From NCBI GenBank assembly GCA_001632425.1, contig KV425628.1:1-64000 (forward strand): a stretch of DNA of 64,000 bases, in the 5' to 3' direction. Below, one piece after another: positions 1 to 12,416 of the stretch. How positions within the stretch are numbered: the first letter of the stretch is position 1; each line of letters begins with the position of its first letter. The position numbers and the translations under genes were made by a program. This DNA comes from Neolentinus lepideus HHB14362 ss-1 (taxonomy: Eukaryota; Basidiomycota; Agaricomycetes; Gloeophyllales; Gloeophyllaceae). The notes beneath the pieces were generated by a model, which made no database searches, was not told the DNA's origin, and worked only from the letters and a program-made list of their open reading frames with translations.

Positions 1-2357
1 GTGGAAGCCCGCAAGGCGCGGGCAACACTGAGTCGAACGCGGGACAGAACAGGACCTCGCTGTATTGCAAAGAGCGAAAAAAGGGGGGAAGGAGACGATA
101 GGTACAATGGTCGAGACTCGTCAGCTTATAAGCGTGAACGAGTCACAGAAGCAGTGTAGAGAAGCAATCGAAAAGCAATGAATCGTGAAACGGTGTGACG
201 TGTGAAGTGTGGTACAAGGTGGAAGGGGCGGAGCCTTAGAAGGAAGACCGGGCATGTGGACGTCATGTAGAAAGTTAAATGGGAAAGTGTGGCGTCGTAA
301 CCTCCAGGGTTACACATTGATGGGTGGCATCAGCATGTCCCTGATGTCTTTGATGATTTCTGTCTGCATAGTAGTCATGGCAGTGGTAAACTATGGGGGA
401 GCTGCATCTATGTCATAGTGTTAAACCGGCACCATAGCAAAGAACCAAGAAGGATATCAACCTTCCCCAGCATGTGCAGAGGTAATGATGTGTGCATACA
501 CCTTGGCTTCACCGACTTTCTGGAGTGTTAGTGCACTGTCATCTTGAAGGGCTAATTGCAATCACAATATCGGTCGGAAGGTATGCATCAGACCGATAAC
601 TCGTCTCTTACCATGTGCAACTTGTAACGTATCTCCGTACATGTGTGCTCGACCCACATCCTCAAGAGTGGGGTGCTGCTGCGGTTCAGCGGGAAGTGCG
701 AATCCAGAGTCATTGACAGGAACTTGAATGCTCATGGTGATAGTGGTGTCAGGTCAAGTGGACTAAGCGTTGAACCGCGTCGCGCGAAAAACGACGGCGA
801 ACGCCCACGTGATATCACTGTCACAACAGCTGACGGAATTGTCACGAACAACTCCGCATCCCTTACTCGCCGTATGTTCTTACCTGTTACACACCTCAGC
901 ATCTCGAGTGCTCGAGCCATTATATCCTGCACCAGCCTCGCGGCGACGGACAAATTCCAGTACCTACTTCCCTGCAATCCGGACGATGGGCCACCCTCGC
1001 CATGACGATCCGGCGCGTTTACTCTCGAGGAAAGTCCCAGCTATCAGATTTAAGGGCGGACGAACGACTCTAGGATCTATACCGATTATCTGCGAGATGA
1101 CCATGTCTCTTCCAGTCCGGAGTCCTGATGGGTGCATCGCTGTCAAGTCAGACTCGTAAGTTGGTTACGGGTGATTCTGGTCACTTTGACGGGTAGATGC
1201 TAGGAATGGAGACGGCAGGACAATTTACACGGAGATGAGTTTGATGATACCGGTGATGGTGTCATTGGGCATAGCGCTCCTGTGACTTACGGGGTCATGA
1301 GCTGCCGTCCTGCAGTAAAGTACCTAGGTAAGAGCGAGTTGGATGCGATGCCGCTCAGCTATATTCGAACCAATCACATCTCCTGTGGCTTTTGCGGAGT
1401 GTTAGTACCTACCTTTCTACCAACCAAGCTATCGCAAATTCATGAATAGAAAGCAGGCATACAAACCGCATTATGGATCGATAAGACTGAGCTACAAATA
1501 CAACAAGCGTACGACATTGAGCATAACGATTATACGCATTAAAGTGCCACTGTTCACTCTAGCGGCCAGATGCATCCATGTATGCACGGACAACGGCTTG
1601 AGCGTCATGTCTATATAGCCGTGCGAGATGGTCAGGACTTCAACTAGCACATAAACAGAGGAACACCGCTTACAGTGCGGGGGACATAGACGCAGAACTG
1701 GTCGCGGAGCTATTGGAGAATTGAGAGCTTGCAGCGTCAGAGTTCGGAGAGGATGTGGTTACCCCTGGCGCAATCTAATCGACGGACGCCTCTGCATTAG
1801 CCGTTGAATTTTCAACGCAGAGAATATGTTACTCACTGGTATGGCACTCGAGTTGTTCGAGGGGGTACGGGATGGAGGCATTTCCATGAGCTGCACGTCA
1901 ATGTTTTTCCTCGCTGCTGGCGTCGGAGGTATAAGAGGCGTGTTAAACATAATGGAGACGGTCTCAGCGATGGAGGCGAGGATGCTGGTCGACATTGCAA
2001 GTGAAATATTACGAGCTAGTAGAGATGCAAATCGATAGCAGCACTGAATGGTAGAATAAAGGAAAGAGGTGCGGGGTAGTTATTCGAGCCATCGAGGCTG
2101 GACTTGTATGAGGGACACAATTCGGACGGTGGCTGGAATCTCGGATGATGACGATGGCAAGGGCGAAGGTCGAGTGGCTGTGTTTGGCAGCGAAGCGCCT
2201 GCCTTTCTAGTGCCCGGGCCGGACCAGAGATGCGCTGAGAGCACATACTAATACCCATTCACAGCTCACACATTATCTCAAACAACCTATTCACAGTTCA
2301 ACCAGTCTGCTGTGGCGACTTATAACAGGTAACTAGAGCAGTAAGACGTTACTGAAC
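1..2357. other. Left-edge region without a supported gene
   Basis: No reading frame here can be tied to a known family. Open stretches exist on both strands, for example 643-1005 on + and 732-1146 on -, and 1759-1995 on - against 1826-2038 on +. They overlap each other and none joins through convincing splice sites. The stretches around 310-420, 1220-1310 and 1870-1990 share a loosely similar run rich in ATG/GATG triplets, which may be an old diverged repeat. The last 100 bases are the promoter of the dehydrogenase that follows. Confidence 0.4.
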
Positions 2358-3411
2358 ATGACAGAATCTACCAAGGTAGCTATCATAACTGGAGCATCGT
2401 CTGGTAAGCATCAACTCCAACAACCTGTGGGGCAACATTGCCCCTCTTCTCACTCCACGTTAATCACAGGTATTGGTCAGACGACGGCCATCGCTATTTC
2501 CGCTGCTGGGTGGAGCGTTGCCCTCTTTGGTCGTCGTGAGGAGCTGTTAAACGAAACCGCAGCCCAATGCAAGGGCGCCACACTAGTGGTCAGTGGGGAC
2601 GTTGCCGATGAAGAGCATGTCATCAGGTTATTCAACGAAACAATAAACAAATTTGGTCAGCGCCCAAATGAATCACAGACTTTCCTGTACGTTCTCTGAT
2701 AACGACTTTCAGGACGTCTCGACTTGCTTTTCAACGTTGGTTCTCCCCCTCGGACGTCTAAAGTATCACTCACTTTTATTCCTTCAAGAATGCTGGAACT
2801 GGAGCTCCCGCCATCCCGCTCGAGGATCTTCCATTGTCTTTGTTCCAGAAAGTTATCAACACAAACCTGATTGGCACCTTCCTTTGCACTCGAGAGGCCG
2901 TCAAGATCTTCAAGAGACAACAACCGCAGGGCGGCATGTCATCCCAAGCACCCGTGTGCCTATTCTCACTCCAGTCTGCTTGTAGGGCGCATAATCAACA
3001 ACGGCTCGATCTCCGCCCACACGCCCCGCCCGCACAGTGCTCCCTACACCTCCACTAAGCACGCCATATCCGGTATGACCAAGTCCACCGCGCTCGATGG
3101 GCGCCCCTTCAATATCACCTGCACCCAGATCGACATTGGCAATGCGCACACACCCATGGCCGCGCGCCTCGCAGTAGGCGCTCTCCAGCCGGACGGCACC
3201 ACGAAACCCGAGGCGATGATGGACCAGAAGCACGTTGGCGACGCCATCGTGCACATCGCGTCCTTACCTAACGAGGTAACCGTGTTCGAGTTCAACATCA
3301 TGTAAGTCGGCAATCTCACTGCTGCGGACGTCGGATGTGGAAACGTCGGCATCGTCGACCTTCTGACTATCCGACAGGGCTACTGGCATGCCCTTTGTGG
3401 GGAGGGGTTAA
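2358..3411 (+). CDS. Short-chain dehydrogenase/reductase (SDR)
   Basis: NAD(P)-dependent oxidoreductase of the classical SDR family, probably cytosolic; the substrate cannot be told. The protein begins [16 protein letters not shown] and continues after the first intron into [15 protein letters not shown], giving the TGxxxGxG cofactor loop. The FNNAGTGAP motif appears once the intron after TTCAAC is removed (acceptor CTTCAAG). The catalytic set is visible: Ser in NNGSISA, then Tyr and Lys in YTSTKHA. The frame closes only when five short introns are spliced; the last one splits the ATG codon of NIM and leads to a short tail ending VGRG and TAA at 3409-3411. The length, about 260 residues, is normal for the family. 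It is monocistronic, with the phytochrome gene convergent downstream. Family assignment is secure; exact exon borders are by eye. Confidence 0.88.
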
Positions 3412-3862
3412 TCGCGCCTCGAATGACGAGAAGAGGGATCGACTGCCATTCGCTCCCGATGAGGGGACGTCCAAATCGTGTATTAGGAGGCATAGGGTAC
3501 AATGCACACTATCGATAGCTGCGTAAACTAGTATGCGTGATGTAGAATATGTAATTGTACTACCCTCAGACCACATGCAGGGAGCCCGTGTATGAAACTG
3601 CTAGTGGATACAAATGATGTGTGGTATGAATAGAAATACACTTGAAGATATAAGACGGATCGTCTGAACGTTGAATAAGAATGAAACGCAACAGCACTCG
3701 TTTCTTTCGTAAGCAAGCTAGAAGCGATGATGAGGAACCATGGGAATAGGAAAGATACATTTGGACCATAGATATCCATATTCATACATCCAGCTAGCAC
3801 CAACGTCGACCGTAACGGAAAATACCCTCCAAAGTAGAAAAAATGCAGTCGAATAGACGTAG
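3412..3862. other. Intergenic region between convergent genes
   Basis: This holds the 3' flanks of the SDR gene and the phytochrome gene. It is AT-rich, with overlapping short open frames on the minus strand that have no family resemblance. No gene, repeat or RNA was seen. Confidence 0.5.
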
Positions 3863-6800
3863 TTATTGCCGATCAGTCAGATCAGTCTTTGAGGGCTCGC
3901 ACAGCCAACCGCCCGTTTCCCAATTGGACCCAGGCTGGTAAAGGTCGGCGGCCCGCTGATTCAGATCAGTTACACCATATAGGATGGTCCGTAGCCGCTT
4001 GAAATCAATGGGCTTCAAGATCCACCCGTCAATTCCGAGTTTTAACATTGTTGGTTGCTGGCTTTCCAGCAGAGAGGCTGATACCGCAAATATGGGTATA
4101 CGTCCGTTGAGTTGATGTGATTTCCGTCGGGAGAGCGAGGGGAGAGCGAGGGGCGAAAGGCCTCGCTCGAACTCGCGAATGCGTTCTGTGGCTTCAAATC
4201 CGTTGAGGATAGGCATTCTAAGCGTATGAAACAACCAGGTTCAACCTAGCAACAGATTCTGAGTAGCAAACTTACTGAACGTCCATGAGGACACAATCGA
4301 AGTCAATGTCGTTCTCAATCATGTCCACACATTCCTGTCCGTTAGTTGTATTGACGACAGTATGCCCATCTAGTGTGAGACGCTTCGCTAAGATCGCGCG
4401 ATTTATCTCATCATCCTGCGCGAAAGATCAGCAGGACTTAACGGTGTATCATTCGAGTGCTAACCTCAACAATAAGCACTCGCAGTGGCAGGAAAGATCC
4501 TCGCCCGTCGCCACCACTTGACGTCGGCTTTCGAGAATGGTTAGGAGCCTGCGCCTTAGCTGTGGCTTCTCGATCCAACGCATCAGCATCAATCTTGACT
4601 GGCGGAACCGAACCTGCTGGCGTAGTCACATAGGGCGTAGCTTTCTTTCTCTTCACCAACTCGTCTTCCTTCAGTGGAGGTAGTACCGGAGGCGTCGACC
4701 CAGCTCGAGAAAAGGGAGGACTGCCGATCACGTGATGTGATGCGATCGCATCTACGATGCCCTCTATTTCCGGAGTGGAAGCTGTCCGAGATCGTAGCGA
4801 CCTAAGAGAAGAGCCCACTGATCCCGAAGCATTTGAATGACCGTCCGGGTATAATTCAAATGGTATCAGGAAAGAAAATCGGCTTCCTTCTCCAATTTTG
4901 GAGTCCACACGAAGTTGACCGCCTAGTTGTTCGACAATTCGTGCCACGACTGCCAGACCTAACCCTAGACGAGAGATATCAGAACATCTTCTCTCTTCAG
5001 CATTTCGGAAGTCATATGAACGTACCGAGACCTTGGGGAGAGGCTTTGTTTGTGGATACTTCTACTTGTTCGAACTCCCGAAACAAACTGTCTAATTTGT
5101 CGGACGATATACCGCAGCCCGTGTCGGCTACAATGATTTCGATAGCGACTTGTGTTGGGTCACGAAGGCCTTCGGGTTCTTTGAAGGCACGACAAGTAAC
5201 GTTTACGGCACCCGAAGTGGTAAATTTCACTGCGAAAGAGGTCAAGAGCCTGAGTACGAGACGCAGCGAATAAACGTACAAGCATTCGCTGTAAGGTTCG
5301 CCACTGCGCTCCTGATCTTCTTGGCGTCCCCGACAACCATAGTCTGGTGGTCTGACAAGTCGACGTCTAGATTGAAAGCGATGCCTCGCCTACTGGCTTC
5401 ATTCCTGTACAGGCCGATGGCTTCTTCGATTGCGGCGCGAATATTGAACGGCTCGCTGAAGGAGGTCTCATTGCCGCTCTCAAGCCGTGTTAAATCCTGA
5501 TCCCACTGTCAGAAATAGCGTATACCATGAGCGCACACGCTTACCAAAAGATCATTGATCGTGAACAACAGAGACTGTACGCCGTTAAATGGGGACTTCA
5601 CATTGAACAACTAGACACACCTTAGAAGCTGCATGAGACCGGCTCAAGTTGTCTCTAGTCTCCATGTCAAGAGGTCCGTTCAAGGCCATCTCTAAATAGC
5701 TGTGTACAGATGGGGTTAGAGATATACCACGACGTATGCTCACAGACACACTTTATGATGTGATTCAGTGGCGTCCGCACTAGAACAGTATCAGCAATCA
5801 CAGATCACCTTGGAACACTGTGCATAAAGTACCTTCATGGCTAGCGTTCGACAATAAAAGCTCCGTGAGCTTCGTAGTCTGAAGAGCGTTTTCTTTCTGC
5901 CGCCAGACTTCAATGAACTGGGAAGAGGCTATTAGCTTGACATACTAATGCGCATATGACGTCTAGCCTACCTTTCCATACACCAAAGCTAGCACGCCCG
6001 CAGTCTCAAGCTGCTCTTCGGTCCATGCTCGGCAGCGCCCAGCGACAGTTTCCGACCAAACCTTAAATGACCTCCTCGGTTCGAGCGACGCCTTGCCCTC
6101 GCTGTCATCCTTGTAAGGCTTCCCGGCCCAGTGAATCTTGCGTGGTTGACCCTTGCGCAAGAAGGCTATGAAATCCTTGCCGCCACTAGACAAGGGGACG
6201 TAGAGTAGTCCCGCAATGACTTCGAGACCCATGGTGAGTTGGAGGTCCGGATAGTCCTTGGTAACAATATGCGAGACCTGCATTGTACTGGAACATGATC
6301 AGTGCATTGACTGCAATCAATACGTGGTTCATTCGTACGTGAACTGCTTGAGTCGGAGATATTCGGCCATGATGAGGATCTCTTGACTGTTCTGATTTGC
6401 GCCTAGGATCTTTGCACCCTCACCTATGACCAGCATACCGAAGTCGGCGTCGAACAAGCTGAGCAGGTCATCGGCATTCGACACAATGTATCCGCCAGGA
6501 TGTTGCTCGGAAGTCATTGTGTTAATCTGAACAACTTATATCGTAGGTGGAAGTGGAGAGAGTTGAGCAGACGCACGAGTTTTCTGGTGTGTAATCTTTG
6601 CGCATAGCTCAGACGCTCAATGTTACGTGATATCGACTGACTCAGCAGACGAAGCATCTGCCGGACAGGGAACGACACCCGCATGCCTTTCTGGCCATAG
6701 GAATGGCAAGCAACAAGACCCCAAAGTTGGTCGAACGCCATAATAGACTGGTCGTCGATGAGCCCCATCGTATCGAGAGTTCTCAGACAGCACTTACAAT

Positions 6801-9618
6801 TGACATCGACGCACGAACGCCCATATTTCGCAAGTCTGGGGAAGCATCAGTACGTGACATAAACAGGTGAAGCAGATACGCACATTTGAGGTGGATGGGA
6901 CTCATCGCGCGAAGATAGCAATGGGTCATGTTCTTCAGAGCGTAGTCAGTCAGTCAGTCATCCGCCAACGAGCAAATACGTACCAATGGCGGGTCCAGAT
7001 CTTCTTTACTCTTGGCAACTATCCGTGCTGTCGTCTGAGATCGATCGTACAACAATCTGACTTTATCTTTGGGAGGGGTGGTATATATAAGATTAGTACG
7101 CCCAAACATTGCGACGATACTTACTTATGGCGTATAATTGCCGAGCCTGAAGAAATGTAGATGTCTCAAGTTCAATAACCGATATATACCGAGGACCTCA
7201 CGCCGTACCTGCGCAGGGATGTCTGAAGCGGGGAAATGCAGGCCTTTATACAAGTCATGAGTCTTGCTCCAGTCCACCAGCTCCGCCACCGTCTGTCCAT
7301 TCCACATTTCGTCGAATTGATATACGAGAACGCGATGGAACTGCGTGAGATCCTTGATGACGCCGACGACTACCTTGAGAAAATACTCGAGATCAGGCGC
7401 AGCCCCAAGTTGTTCGTTAATCTGCGCCATGACAGAGAATACGTCCATCATCCCAACCGCCCCCGATCCACCGCCGCGGCGTCGTCCGCGGCTACCACGC
7501 GCCAAGCCGCGGGGAGCGGCGGTCGAGATAGATGCGCACGACGCCTGACTCATCCGCCTGATCCTTTCCAAGGCCAGAAGGGGTTTTGCATGATTAGTCG
7601 TGCTCTCGAAGATTTGCTCCGGTGTTGGTAACCAGTCCTCTTCACCCTCTAACCCTTCAAGCCCAGTGGTGATTAGTGGCACCACTGGGGCAGGAGGTGA
7701 TTCCTCATGCAACGTTTCGGAAGAAGCCATGTCGATCTCCGGACTTCCCGACCCCGAACGTGAAGCCGTCTCGAGCCCTTGACCAGCTGAAACCAGCGTT
7801 CGTCCAGAGCTCTCGGTGCTACTGCTGCTGCTGGGCGAATCAGTAGTATCGACATCAGAGGGCGAAGAAAAGTTGAGCCCGTTACTCTCATTAGGAGGAT
7901 ACAGGGGATTGAGAGAATCCTTCTCTAACTCGAATTCCAGAATGATAAGCCTCGGCTTAGCAGGGGCGGTCTTCGCACTGCCGGCGAGTGTCGACGAAGC
8001 GCCAGGCCGATGGGCAGCACACCAGCAGGTCCACGACCGTCGATTCTGCGGGTCCGTCGATTCTTCCTCCGGTAAGGCGCTGCCGGGTTCGCCGTAACCG
8101 GTGACAAGGAAGACATGTGGCGAATCTTCGTGACCTTCGCACTCTGAATCGGGATCGTTCAAGTATTGAATATTGTCCCATAGCAGATCCGCCTGCGTGT
8201 CGGTCAGAGTCTCCGTGAAGCAGGTTAGGGAGAAAAGGTATTTCGGGCTGAGACCGAGAATTTCAGGAGCATTCTGAAAGTCGTTAGTCGGGGTTAGTGG
8301 ATGCCATCTCTCACTTCAGACGTACCTCGGAGACTTGGCGGACGGATAAGACTCCAGATTCTTCGTCCTCCTGGACGACCATCAAAACCCCAAAGCCTTG
8401 CACGGCACCTGGTGTACGTATAGGCTGCAGTCTTCGTTTGTTTTATATCCAAATGTAAATAATTGTCACGCCTACCTCATCCTCACATTTGATTAGTTGA
8501 CCTTCCCGACCGACGACGACGTGATATCCATCGTCATCTTGTCGATGCTCGAATCTGAATGTAACTAACGGCTCCTGCTGGTTACTACTGCCATTCATCC
8601 CTGATCTCGACTCCGACTTCGCAGACCGCGGTGGGAGACAGAAAGCGTCACCCGGATTGACCTCGCCATCCGGGCGGGCGGACGAGTTGGAAGTAAGAGG
8701 CGAGGTCGATGTTCGACTACCATTATAACCACCAGAACTGGAGCCACTGGGAGTGCCCGCTTGTAATGATTGTGCTCGGGAACAATCAATGTTGCTGGAC
8801 GAGTCTGTTTTTGTTGATGGAGCGGGACCTAGATGGACAATCCCGCTGTCGGAGTAGTTACCCTGGGTAGAAGATGCATTGTGTATGAGATCACCAGCGA
8901 GCATCGCGGCCATGAAGCTCTCCGCGCCGGCCTCCGCCGTTTGCTCTACGCGCCGTGGATCGTAACCAACATAGTCGTCAGTAAAGGACGGAGCAATGGG
9001 CGCGGGCTCTCCTGTAGGGCCCGCCGCAAACCCTGCTGATTCCGGTAACTCGAACGGTGAGGCTTCTGGGAGGCTGGAAACAAACTGTCGAGGCGAGAAT
9101 GGACTCAAGGCTTCTGCGACTTCTTCGCCAGGGTAATGTCGGTAATTGGGCGAGTAGGAGCGGTCGGCCTGGCCAGCAGCTGATTCGTCTCCCGCAGAAG
9201 GCAAGCCGTCCTTGATGTCAGGTAAAGTCTTCACAAAAAGCTGGGGCACATTTCCTGGTCTCGTCTTGATACCTTTAAGTTGAGGTATTTCGGAGGGGAG
9301 TGCAGGGGAAACATAAGCATCGTACGAACTGCGTCTGGCCAATGCCGAACCCTTCACCAGGTCGATCGGGGACCGTTCCACGCTCACACCGACGTCGTCT
9401 GAAGAAGTTGACCTGCCCGTAGTCGCAAGTGACCCAGGCGGGGGGTCAGGAAACTCTTCATGTTGTGACGCAGGCTTAATTTTGCCACTGAGCAGCGACC
9501 GGGTCGGATAGACGAAAGAAGTCTTTGGCGAGTCCATCGTCGTTGAAGTCGAACCGCACGACGAGGTCGAGGGCAGGGATTCAAAGGGAATTCTAGGGGG
9601 GTCGTCGCCAGGAGGCAT
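3863..9618 (-). CDS. Fungal phytochrome: PAS-GAF-PHY hybrid histidine kinase with receiver domain
   Basis: Red/far-red photoreceptor and hybrid sensor kinase, expected in cytosol and nucleus. Order: a long disordered Ser/Pro-rich N-terminus (about 390 residues), PAS, GAF, PHY, HisKA, HATPase and a C-terminal receiver. After removing one intron the chromophore site reads CEDEPIRTPGAVQGFG, with the bilin-binding Cys codon at 8485-8487, as in bacterial and fungal biliverdin phytochromes. The GAF domain carries HFPASDIPAQ. The H-box reads NASHEVRTPLNHII, with the His codon at 5837-5839 and an intron inside the motif. The ATPase has ADTGCGIS and GLGLAV-like motifs. The receiver reads VLIVEDDEINR and VLMDVQMP, with phospho-Asp codon 4281-4283. 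About ten or more short introns interrupt the gene. The start at 9618 (MPPGDDPP) is the first ATG after which composition looks coding; an in-frame upstream start at 9978 is less likely. All catalytic residues seen are intact. Confidence 0.93.
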
Positions 9619-10484
9619 GGAGCCCGTCCGCGTGATGGCGAAGAGAAACAGACAGCGAGCGGAGGCAATATTAGCACCACTAGCAGCGGCACTTTGAGGA
9701 CCCGCGGATTGTCTCAGTGGAGCGGGTCCTATTCCCTTTCTGGGCCTTAACTCGCGATTATGTAATACCGACACTCTTCTTCCCGCCGGCTCTCTGTATT
9801 TGTCCCCCGCCTCCCTTACCGGCAGTTGAATACAAGTACTTGTGGCGGGTAGAGGTACAGAGGGTTGAGTAAGTAAATGGATCAGGCAGCAATTATGCAG
9901 TGTATAATCGCTTTGTTTGGTCACGGCGCCTTCTATCTGGAAGTAGAAATTTGACCGCAACAGTAACACTGAACTCAATGCAGGACTATGTATATACTCG
10001 AAGCTCTGAGTCTATGTACGTAGGGACCGTGTCCCTGGATTACGTGCAGAACTAAAAAGCTGAGATAGGTGTCATCTATTGACATACTAGTCAACAGCGA
10101 CATTCTCGTCTCCCACCGTGACCTCATCCAGCCTAACCTGTCGCAAGGGCGGCGATCAAATAAATCCGCGCATGCAGTAGGATGCGACGCCCAGCAATCA
10201 CCGCGACAGCTGAAGCTTACCAATCCATGTACACATGCGTCCATGGAAAACCAACGGTATTGTCAGGAGAGATTGCCACAACGAAATTCATATTGATTTA
10301 TGTGCTCACCTCAATTAATCTGGGCGAGTATCCATCCGGTCGATTCCGCCCTTTACTGCCTGCTCCTTCGTGCCACTCAGTGAATATCGCCCTTCGAGTG
10401 CGTAAGGATTCCGAAATTCACCACAGCATTTAACGAGGGGAGATCCAATCCCCTATCACAGAATTACGAGAAAATACCCTATGA

Positions 10485-10765
10485 TTAGCCGCTCAGCCTG
10501 TCACCTGCCTGCTTGCGACGTCTGTTACTACCAAGATACTCCGTCCGCCACTCTTGGATTTGCCGATCGCACGCAGCCGCTGGCTGTGGCTGATTGCCCG
10601 CGCAGGGGCGACGGAGAATCCCCCGGTTCGCAGAATAAAGCCTAAAGACACACCTTTGGCAAGACCGAAACCCATGAGCCCTACCATAATTCACCCACGT
10701 TCCATGGTAGCGATAATACGAAGCCGCTGTAAAATAGTCAATTGAGGCGTGTAAGTCGGACTCAT
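10485..10765 (-). CDS. Possible small two-exon protein of unknown function
   Basis: An ATG at 10765 opens MSPTYTPQLTILQRLRII. Removing a 53-nt intron (donor GTGAAT, acceptor CTTTAG) joins it to an exon encoding a basic Arg/Lys-rich tail, with DRQIQEWRTEYLGSNRRR in it, ending at TAA 10485. The product would be about 75 residues with no recognisable domain. Without splicing the first exon runs into a TGA. Support is only the fit of splice sites, intron length and frame; it could be chance. It lies between the phytochrome promoter and the hydrolase. Confidence 0.3.
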
Positions 10766-10998
10766 TGATGTGGCTTTGCGGGGTGGCTGTTGGTGTCGAA
10801 CAGTGGAGTATCGAGAAGCCGAGATCGTGGAGACAAATCTGGCCACGCGCTTCGGGGAAATCAACGTCGATCAGCACCTCTCGGGTGCTTCCGTTGTCAC
10901 CTTCGGTCCCGCCGGCGCGATCTACCGCTTAAGAGTCCAGACTGCATTATACTAAACAAGTTCTAGTGATTGACTATTATACCTCTACAATTGTCGAG

Positions 10999-12416
10999 TT
11001 AAAGCATCACAAACGTTCTACCAATGACATCCTGAACACCTTCCATCAGTCCTATCCGATCATGCCCACCCCAGAACGACTTCACAAATACGACCTTCCC
11101 GTCGCCATTCCCTCTGCTTAGTTCCTGGACGGTGCCAAGATTAGGGATAACCGTCTCCGCGACAATCTGTTCGCGGAGCGCCTTTCGCATGGACTGAACA
11201 GACACATACTCACTCCAGTCGTCCTTGGACAGCTGTGAGATCTCGGGAGCAGATTTGGGGAGCTCTGGCAGGGGAGGGAGGAGAGGGTCAAGGATGGACG
11301 TGAAGAGGATCTCAGAGTGGGTATACGGGATGTCCCAGTCGTTCTCCGCATGAGCGAGAAGAATAGGTGATTTGATGTCCTGGTGTCCAGCTATAGCGTC
11401 AATGTTTACAGCGAGAACATGAGAAACTCACGGAGATTATAGACGATGTGTCGAAATGGTGCGCTAAAAAGCTAAGAACGATGTCTGTTCACTCTGTCAG
11501 CCTATTGGAACCTTCGCATTGATCATGGACCCACTCGCAACACCAGGAATATTCCTCAACGGTTTCATAAGCGGGAAGAATCCCAAAATATGGTACGTGT
11601 CCAGGAGCTTGCTGATAGACTGAAACGGCGCGAGCAGCACCATCCCTCTCGGCTTCTCTCCTTCCGCCTCCAACTCCTTCACAAACCTAGTTGCTACCCC
11701 GGTGCCCAAACTATGTCCAACGACAAGCACATCCTTGCCACTCGCGCCCCGCTCCCTTAGCCAGTCCCACGCAGCTCTTGTATCGCGGACCAGGCCAGCC
11801 TCACTAGGCTTCCCTGTGGAGTCACCGAAGCCACGGTAGTCGATGGCAAGGACGTTGGCGTTCAAACGAGAGGACAACGTGGAGTAGTGATGCACGCGGA
11901 ATTGGACCGCACGCGTGGCAGCGTTTCCATGAAGGAAGAGGATAGTTGGGTGGGACTGGAGAGATGAGCGGACGTGCTCGGTCGATAGTGAGACTGGATC
12001 CACGGGAGGCACGAGGGAATGGTAGTATGAATCGGAAAGAACAAACCAGGCGCCAATGGTCTCATTATCGGATGTTATCAGCTTCAGATTCAGTGCCTTC
12101 CCCGCTATAATACCTAGCTCGCAATACAACCAATTTATGATACCAGCAATAAACTCACGAGCAAGCCCATACTTCTCCGGCACATCGAACTTGGCAAACA
12201 GTGGCCATTTCACTGAATGCAAATAGACGGCACTACAGATCCACGGACCCGTGCCTCTGTAAGATCCTAACCCGCCTCCGATTATCCGTGTGCGACGTAC
12301 TGCAATTGGAAGAAGGGGCTGGCGAGCAATACCAATAGAGCAGCATACACGAAGCCCATATACAGGAATACCTTCTGCGCGCGAAAAAGAACGCCATAGT
12401 TTGAATAGGGAGGCAT
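10999..12416 (-). CDS. ABHD12-type alpha/beta hydrolase (lysophospholipase/monoacylglycerol lipase-like), membrane anchored
   Basis: Serine hydrolase resembling ABHD12 and fungal relatives, which cleave lysophosphatidylserine or monoacylglycerols at the ER; the substrate here is inferred only. Exon 1 starts MPPYSNYGVLFRAQK and carries one membrane span (FLYMGFVYAALLVLLASPFF). A short intron then leads to the family signature HSVKWPLFAKFDVPEKYGL. The oxyanion region is LFLHGNAATR, the nucleophile elbow GHSLGTG, the acid AENDWDIP, and the catalytic His is in WGGHDRIG. About 400 residues, as usual for the family. The start at 12416 was chosen because it gives an N-terminal anchor in frame after splicing CAATTGCA|GTACGT to CTGTAG|TGCC. 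All triad residues are present. Confidence 0.87.

Noticed and set aside
10670..10765. In-frame TGA between MERG and IMVGLM as a selenocysteine codon
   Set aside because: Most fungi lack the selenocysteine machinery, and a 53-nt intron explains the sequence better.
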